Positions 57,451-64,000 of a stretch of DNA of 64,000 nt are shown here, piece after piece. Source of the DNA: Batkoa obscura (lineage: Eukaryota > Entomophthoromycota > Entomophthoromycetes > Entomophthorales > Batkoaceae); NCBI GenBank assembly GCA_030770535.1, contig JASVEC010000022.1, forward strand, positions 62,001 through 126,000, read 5' to 3'. Position 1 is the first letter of the stretch, and each line of letters begins with the position of its first letter. Made by a program: the position numbers and the translations under genes. The notes beneath the pieces were generated by a model that had not been told where the DNA came from, made no database searches, and was given only the letters and a program-made list of their open reading frames with translations.

Positions 57451-58236
57451 CTTTTCTTAAAAATCCCAATTAATAATAAATCATTTTATATCATAATTTG
57501 CTTTTAGGTAACAAGATGGTGGCAACTAGAATTCTTATTTGGGCTAAAAATAGACAAAGGTTCTATTACGTGGGAGTGTTTAACTTTATACTACTAAATT
57601 ATTGTTTTCAAAGCGAACAACTATTTATTATTTTAAAACTTTAACTTTATTATTAATCCTTTTTATCTCTTGATTTGTAATTCTAAATAGTTATTTAATA
57701 ATATTACTTTTATTTGAAGTCAATATTAAAGTAGGATTTATAAAAGTATATCTATTAATAACATATTTTAAGACCTTTTGAGATATTTAATACCTTAAAT
57801 ATTGTATTGTGAAATTATTATCATAAAAAAATAGCTTTTATTTTATTTTATTAATTTAATCTTCTTAGTTTACTATTTGTGATATAAATGTTAAACAACT
57901 TTGAGTATTCATGCAGGTTCAATAATCGATGGGTATTAAGCCTTTTGGCCAGTAAAGGTAATCTGTTACATTCTTGATATAATAGTTTAATATCAACATT
58001 AATGAGTTACCCAAATAAAGCGATTAACGAGTGACTGCATGATAATAAAACTAATACTTAAAAAGTATAGGACAAAAAATTGTTTCATTTGGTTATATAA
58101 AAAAGTAATGGCTTAATTTTTATAATTAGATAAAGGAACTGTTTTTGCTATACTTACAATAAATTAAGCTATTGTTTGAAATATATTAATATTTTACATT
58201 ATCTTAATGTTATTTTTTTATAAATTTTAAAAATGA
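57451..58236. other. Intergenic
   Basis: AT-rich; nothing supportable. Confidence 0.5.
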
Positions 58237-58342
58237 TATGAGGATGTTTTTTTTAGTTTCATCACTTTTTCCATTTTTCAAGCGCTATTTGAGTGAAAAG
58301 ATTGTTAGTAAAATTCTTAAACAAAAAAATACATCCCCATAT
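58237..58342 (-). repeat. Foldback MITE family A, copy 11
   Basis: Reverse orientation, starts TATGAGGATGTTTTTTTTAG, centre AAGCGCTATTTGA, ends ATACATCCCCATA. Confidence 0.8.
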
Positions 58343-59080
58343 AGTTTATATAAATAATTGTGACTACTTTTTATCATCTAAATCTGAGATTATGTAAAAA
58401 TCAATTTTACTTATAGGTTGAGAATTGTATTAATATTTACAATAGTAAATAGCACATTATATATAACAAAAAGAATAAAAAGTAATATAATGAATACCAT
58501 TTTTGAATTGTAAAATCAAAAGCTATTATACTATGAATTATATATTACAAATTATACCTTTTTTCGAATTGTTCGAACTAAAAAAATTACAATTTGAATC
58601 ATAATTTTTTAGAGGAATGTATCAAAAAAAAGCCTTTTAAGTTCAAATGTGCCTTATTGTCAATAATTTCAATGATTAATAAGTTATGCTTTGTACATAA
58701 CTGTAGTATAAAGCCTAATTTTTAATTTTTAAATGAACGTCTAGACAGTTTACATTGAACTTAAACAACTTTGCTTTTTTAATATTTTTGATTAGCAATC
58801 AAATTTAACTCAAACATTTCGAAAAAGGTGTAATGTTTCCAATTTAAATGTAAAGTACATTAAATTTAAATTTTACAGACTAACTGCAATTATTTCATGT
58901 AAAGAAACCAAAGTAGAATGTTACTTATTTTATAGTATCATGAATTAAAGTATATATATTCTGTTTAAATTGGAAGAGTGATTTGATGACTGAAATTTTG
59001 TATTTAGTATAATTGGTCCATAATCACACTTTTAAAGTAAAAGACATGATTTACTATATTAATATAACCACTTCTGAGTT

Positions 59081-59181
59081 CACTCTGGACTTTTTACTTA
59101 TTTAAAGATCCTACTAATAAATTATTTGCCTTTTCTTAATATAAAAAACGAATAAATGGTACCAAAAAAGGCATCCCCATT
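59081..59181 (+). repeat. Foldback MITE family A, copy 12 (degenerate)
   Basis: An old copy recognised by AAAAAAGGCATCCCCA at the right end and a weakly matching left end (CTTTTTACTTATTTAAAGATC, then CTACTAATAA). The centre has lost the AGCGCT core. Confidence 0.45.
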
Positions 59182-59566
59182 TAATCATGTGTATGACTTA
59201 CATATTTTATGGTACCGTCTCAAAACTTTTAATCACTTATTTAGTAATTTGGATAAGTGACATATACTTAGTATGTCTTTAATTTAAAGAAAGTATGCCA
59301 ACAACATAGACTAACAAGGTTAAAGTTTTGTTTTCAAAGATAAGTCCTAAAGTGATATAAGACTGTAAGCAAACTTTATCCAGTATAGATACAGAATTTC
59401 AACATCAAGGTATTTTTATGTGAAAATAGTTTTTACTTTCACACATGATAAAACATTATATTATAACTAATGATTAGCCTTATTTTTTGCTTAGAAATTA
59501 TTTAATATTAAATACCCTGATGGCTGGGTAGCCTGAGTTTGACCCTCCCCAAACTTTGATAAAGGA

Positions 59567-59671
59567 TATGGAGGTGTTTTTTTGGTTTCATCACCTTTTC
59601 CATCTTTTAAGCGCTATTTGAGCGGAAAAATTATTATTAAAAGGCTTAAGCACAAAAATACATCCTCATAT
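59567..59671 (-). repeat. Foldback MITE family A, copy 13
   Basis: Reverse orientation, starts TATGGAGGTGTTTTTTTGG, ends ATACATCCTCATA, TA flanks. Confidence 0.8.
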
Positions 59672-60489
59672 GTAGCTTAAATCTTAAAAACTGTTTGGTT
59701 TAGATGCCTTTTATTTATATTATTTTAATGATTTCCGATATTGGTATTATTAAAACGTGTTGATTTTGATAAACTATTCTTTGGATATCAATATTAGCAG
59801 TATTTATATCTTTATCATGAAATCAGTTATTCATACAAATCAGTTTTCTACTTATAACAATCAAGCTCAATATAGGCTTTTAGAATATCTCGGTAAGAGA
59901 TCAAGTAAACATAGTATAAATTAACCGCTGAATTTATACACTATATATTTATTATAAAGTTTAAAAGATCTCAGTTAACTAGTAATTGTATTGATAAGTT
60001 ATTATTAAATTATATGACAATGTCCCCAACAGTCTCAAGATCTTTAATAGATATTCTTGTTTTTGGTTATAACTGCCGATTTTTACATACTTTATTCAAG
60101 TATTAAGGGAAAATAAAGCTTTTATTGTATCAGTTAATCTTGGTTCTATGATCTTAGAGATTTATTGAGTTTCGCCTACGATAAATATATCATACATCTA
60201 AACATAGAAAATTATAAGGATACTTTGCTATAGCATTGATTTTTGTTTAAAGTATTAATTATGTATATTTGATATTAAACAATAGGTGTAACCATATTGA
60301 AAGAAGTAGTTAGTTGTTAAAGAAAGTCAGATAATAGTGACCTTGTAATTAGCCAAGCGTAATTGAATAAAATTGTGTATATTAATGAATCAAACCAGAG
60401 GTTTTAATTTATAAGTCTAGATAAGACAAAAACCCATATATAGTAATAACTAAATGAAAATGATACATATTATTTATTACACATAAATA
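59672..60489. other. Intergenic
   Basis: AT-rich; no feature recognised. Confidence 0.5.
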
Positions 60490-60589
60490 TATGGGGATGT
60501 ATTTTATGCTTAAGCATTTTACTAATAATTTTTCCGCTCAAATAGCGCCCAAAAGACGAAAAAGTGAAGTCAAAAAAAACGCCCTCATA
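60490..60589 (+). repeat. Foldback MITE family A, copy 14
   Basis: Forward orientation, starts TATGGGGATGTATTTTATGC, core AATAGCGCCCAA, ends AAAACGCCCTCATA. Confidence 0.78.
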
Positions 60590-61249
60590 TAGTACAGTTT
60601 TATAAATTTTGTTGTAATCTAATGATTTAATGCCTTTTAGAATATTTGAAATTAAGGTTGATCGCCGGGCTATATGTATATTATTAATACCACCTCCGGA
60701 ATTTGTAGACAATGCAGTTATTCTTAAGGTCCCTAATGCCAAGGGAAGTTAATAGCCATTATTCGACGGATACCTAGACTCAATGTGTATGGAATTAGAT
60801 TAGATTGGGCTAGCTGAGATTTAAATTTAAATTATGTCATATAATTCTGTTGTTTTTACAAGGTTTATTTTTGGAAACCCATAGATTTTAACAATTTAAA
60901 TATAACTAATAAAGACAAACGATATCGTACTTATGATGTTTTTTTAAATTTTAAATTCTTGTGAGAGCCGAAGTTCTCAAGTGGTTATTTTATTAAACAA
61001 GGAAAATTATTATAATAATGAAGGGGCCACAGAAGGAGAGTTACTTTATTTAAGTATTAATATGGTATATTCAACAGAGAAATTACGTATACTTGACTTT
61101 TTTGTCTTTAAACTTTATTAAAATAGTAGACTATATAACAATTGGGTTTTTACTTATGGAATTTCTGCCAAATTGATTTCAAATAATTTAAAAATCCTCA
61201 TTTTTGCTAAAATCTTGAAAGCCAATAGGTCTCAAATATCTTTATTACT
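60590..61249. other. Intergenic
   Basis: A minus-strand open frame runs from 60742 through the MITE; its upstream part (about 60600-60742) is less AT-rich but has no recognised family. Confidence 0.4.
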
Positions 61250-62165
61250 GGTAATTAAAAAGTTATGAGAAAAGAGGTAGAAGTAGGAGGGTGCAGAAAG
61301 GTGCAAAAACTAGGCTAAATTTTGGGAGAGGCATTAACAAAGAACGGTCAGCTTCTGATATGAAAAAGGGGTAAGATGCTGAGAAATATTCAGATTGGTA
61401 AAAACCAATCTAGGCATAAAAAAGAGATGCAAGTATGGGGGGAGGGTTGAGCCAAACTCTCATTTTTTCAAAATAGCTTATTTTTCAAGGATTTGTACAC
61501 AGTGGGACTGTTTTAGCTGAAATGGGTTCTGACTAACTATTTATATAGGGGTAAAAACTTAAGTGCTAAGTTTCAAATCAGTACAATAGTACAATTTATT
61601 ACAAGAATTATCCTTACAGTGCACATTTCAATTAAAATAGTTTTATAAAACTTCTTGAATTCAAATCCACATAAAATTCAACTCTTAACTCAGAGTAAGC
61701 CTTTACAAGTTAAAAAAAGCTGGTTTTGGCATTGAAAAGGGAGCTTAATTCTGAACTTCTAAAATAGGGATTCAAATATAACTTTAATTCAGGAATGGAA
61801 TTGAAAATTGCTCACTTTACAAAACTTAAAGTAACAACCCTACTACAAAAAAGCCATGCCCCCCATTAACTAGAGATTGAGGGTAGTTAAAGGTAATAGA
61901 AGGAATAATAGAATTAAGTGGGGTTTGGGATCGTATTTTAAGCTGAAACTTAGATATTTGAAACATAATGATTTTGATTACAATTGAAGATTGCTTTTAA
62001 GGCTTTTTAAAAAAAAACAGAAGATGAGTTAATGGTCTTATTTAAAGAAAAGCTAGAATCGCATCAAGCTTAATCCCATATTAAGGGAAGACATTAAATT
62101 GACAAAATTAGGATTAAATGGAACTTTAACTCAGATTAAGGAAAGCTATAAACTAAGAAAAAAAT
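61250..62165. other. Compositionally distinct non-coding block
   Basis: This ~900 bp has more G and longer purine runs on the plus strand (GGAGGGTGCAGAAAGGTGC, GGGGGGAGGGTTGAGCC) than its surroundings, few long T runs, and no ORF on either strand. It may be a non-autonomous repeat or a decayed insertion; no terminal repeats were found. Confidence 0.4.
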
Positions 62166-62637
62166 AGCCTTAATTTAAGCCATTTTGTTCAATTTATAGT
62201 TTTCAAATTTAGATGTACTAATAAACGTTTTGATTTTTTGGTTGATCCTAAAAGTATATTATAAAATATTTTGTTTATATAAAGATATACTTATGATATG
62301 ACAAAGTTCAACAATTTAATTACAGTCTATTTTATTAATCCCATAAAAGTAGTGATTTTTCATATCACGTATTGTTAAATATATATTACCATTTACTCAC
62401 TTAAATAAACACATATTTGAAGAACAATCATCACATTATTTACTACATTGAAGCCTAAACGAGTTTTATAATTAATATCATTAAATCATATTTTAATTTT
62501 AGTCATTTGCTATATAAAAGAAAGAAATTATCTGGATCATCAATAAGTGTTCAATCTACTAAAGTATATATACTATTAAAAAATTGAGAAAATCAAAATC
62601 AAAATCAAAATTGTAATTTTATTTTTATATCCAACTA
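62166..62637. other. Promoter region of LYC1-like gene 3
   Basis: AT-rich. TATATAAAAG at 62511 (~120 bp before the ATG) and TATATATAC at ~62566 are TATA candidates. A tandem AAAATC/CAAAAT repeat (about 62588-62612) lies in the leader. Confidence 0.45.
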
Positions 62638-63720
62638 ATGACTATCGAACCGAGTTTATCTAATAATCAAAGAGAGTTTATTTTGAAGAAAGCGACAACG
62701 AAACAGCGAATACAAATCTGGAAGAATTGCTATCAAACATGGGGCTATGGGATGAATCAAAAGGACTATTTAAAATTAGAAAAAAAGATAAGTAATTCCT
62801 CATATAGTATAAAAAATTTAGAATATTATGTGTTACAAACAGTACAATACAATAACGAGATGAATTTTTTAACACAATTAGAAACAATAAAACGACAAAC
62901 TTATTATAATCACCCTATTCATGGATTTAAAGTCATTGATTTATTATATATTGCTTCAATTATAACTCCAGAACATTTAAGAGGTTTAGGTTACGCTAGT
63001 AAAGTGTTTGAATTATTATTACCTCAATTAACAAAAATGGGCTGTTTTGGTAGTATATTATACTCGGATATTGGTAATTTTTATGAACGATATGGATACA
63101 AATTATATTCTCCTTATCAGTTAGAAATAGCATGTAATGATAATAATAAATTAATAATATTAAATAAGAATATTCATTTTTTAAACCAAACTCAAATAAT
63201 TAAATTATGTGAATGGGATAGTTTAAAGTTAGCTACGAATATTAAAAATATGAATAAATCTCAATTACCTGAAGCTGGATTATTTGCTATTGTACCAAGT
63301 ATTGATAATTATATCGGTCATTGGGAGACTTGTAAATTGCAAGCAAAGAATAAAAAGCTGCCATTACCCCAATATTATGCTGCTATGCATCAGTCCACCA
63401 CGTCTACGGATAACATTCAATTTCTAGTATGGACATATGATTTTTTTTTAAATCAACTAATCATCTTAAGACATCGTTTAACTGATGATCGTGCCTCTGA
63501 TCTTTTATATCATGCTTTATATATAGCTAATCAATTTAATATGAATAAACTGGTTGCTTGGAACCTCCCACTTGAGTTGATTAGAAATAGTTCATTAATA
63601 AATGAAGCTGTTTGGATTAAAAGAAATGAGATTTCCCTGCCTTACGCTATATTTCCGGATTTAAATCAAAAAGATCATCAGCCACATTGGTGTGAAGTTC
63701 AAAGGTATACTTGGTTTTAA
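62638..63720 (+). CDS. LYC1-like GNAT N-acetyltransferase, paralog 3
   Basis: 360 aa, intronless. Acetyl-CoA loop EHLRGLGYASKVFELL (R-G-x-G-x-A) after LLYIASIITP, then ILYSDIGNFYERYGYKLYSP. Mid-protein IGHWETCKLQ stands in place of the WHxxRS motif of the other two copies, FLVWTYDFFLNQLIILRHRL follows, and the C-terminus ends PHWCEVQRYTWF. Clearly closer to paralog 2 than to paralog 1. An extra ~20 residues are spread over loops (DQSTTSTDN-type insert around 258). Together the three copies, 14-18 kb apart in mixed orientation, indicate dispersed rather than tandem duplication. Confidence 0.86.
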   Translation: MTIEPSLSNNQREFILKKATTKQRIQIWKNCYQTWGYGMNQKDYLKLEKKISNSSYSIKNLEYYVLQTVQYNNEMNFLTQLETIKRQTYYNHPIHGFKVIDLLYIASIITPEHLRGLGYASKVFELLLPQLTKMGCFGSILYSDIGNFYERYGYKLYSPYQLEIACNDNNKLIILNKNIHFLNQTQIIKLCEWDSLKLATNIKNMNKSQLPEAGLFAIVPSIDNYIGHWETCKLQAKNKKLPLPQYYAAMHQSTTSTDNIQFLVWTYDFFLNQLIILRHRLTDDRASDLLYHALYIANQFNMNKLVAWNLPLELIRNSSLINEAVWIKRNEISLPYAIFPDLNQKDHQPHWCEVQRYTWF

Positions 63721-63850
63721 TATTTATGTGTTTTTTTCAAGTTTTTAGATATTAAACAACAAACTAATAAATGTAATAAAGGTTAAATAAAATATATATG
63801 ATTAAGTTAATAAGTTAATATAATTTTAATATATAAAATAAATATAAGAT

Positions 63851-64000
63851 TTAAAAACCGTGCATTAAATCTAAAGTAGAGATATCGTTATTATCAAAAG
63901 TAAAGCCTAAGTTTTTAGCTAATTCCTGATTTAAATAATTTTCATTATCAAATAAATTTAAATTCCAGTTTTGAAATTGATGATTATCATTATCATTGAT
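63851..64000 (-). CDS. C-terminal end of an unknown protein (partial)
   Basis: The frame is open from the window edge to a TAA at 63851-63853, 49 residues. It is rich in Asn, Asp, Leu and Phe (NDNDNHQFQNWNLNLFDNEN, then ELAKNLGFTFDNNDISTLDL). The composition resembles the tails of the homeodomain proteins in this window, which is only a hint. Converges with LYC1-like gene 3, 130 bp apart. Confidence 0.5.
   Translation of the reverse strand: MNDNDNHQFQNWNLNLFDNENYLNQELAKNLGFTFDNNDISTLDLMHGF

Noticed and set aside
60470-60742. 90-codon minus-strand ORF
   Set aside because: Half of it is MITE copy 14 read in frame; the rest has no family signature.

Overview
The window is nuclear DNA of a filamentous fungus with a very AT-rich genome. 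Support comes from many short spliceosomal introns (mostly 40-60 nt, GT-AG), fungal gene families and secreted hydrolases. The mix of three LYC1-like acetyltransferases, an arylamine N-acetyltransferase, proteinase K-type subtilisins, RNase T2 enzymes and an AF9/Taf14-type YEATS protein fits an early-diverging fungus. Entomophthoromycotina such as Conidiobolus is the best guess. This is inference from gene content, not a database match.

Layout. 1-6 kb is packed housekeeping DNA on the minus strand: the N-terminal half of RNA polymerase III subunit RPC2, a YEATS+AHD chromatin reader, and an MFS monocarboxylate-type transporter. 7-8.9 kb holds a decayed APC2/cullin-like pseudogene. 9.7-10.9 kb is a DHHC palmitoyltransferase with what looks like a U12-type AT-AC intron. 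11.9-14.0 kb is a nine-exon BAR-SH3 protein, and 14.6-16.0 kb a secreted GH18 chitinase. 16-34 kb is gene-poor: one homeobox gene, one small secreted cysteine protein, one LYC1-like acetyltransferase and one arylamine N-acetyltransferase lie among many ~105 bp foldback MITEs. 34-40.4 kb carries two RNase T2 genes, an intact subtilisin and a tiny membrane protein. 42-44 kb is an eleven-exon M18 aspartyl aminopeptidase. 45-46.7 kb is a divergent pair of related secreted glycine-rich proteins. 48-50.3 kb has a second LYC1-like gene and a four-exon yippee gene. 51.7-52.6 kb is a dead subtilisin. 52.9-54.7 kb is RMI1, 55.1 kb a tRNA-Glu, 56.8-57.4 kb a second homeobox gene, then a second MITE cluster, and finally a third LYC1-like gene and the edge of an unknown gene.

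Two gene classes stand out. Housekeeping genes are multi-exonic, and I saw no clear TATA box near their starts. Secreted, acetyltransferase and homeobox genes are almost all intronless, and most have a clear TATA box about 40-100 bp upstream of the ATG. No operon-like cooperation is implied; the secreted chitinase, RNases and protease would act together only in extracellular digestion.

The most notable observations are the AT-AC intron, a 14-copy MITE family with matching 2-bp flanks, a second TIR family (two copies), a ~315 bp near-perfect palindrome, and a nested inverted repeat of ~215 bp. Exon models were built by hand from reading frame, splice signals and family knowledge; no search or alignment software was used.
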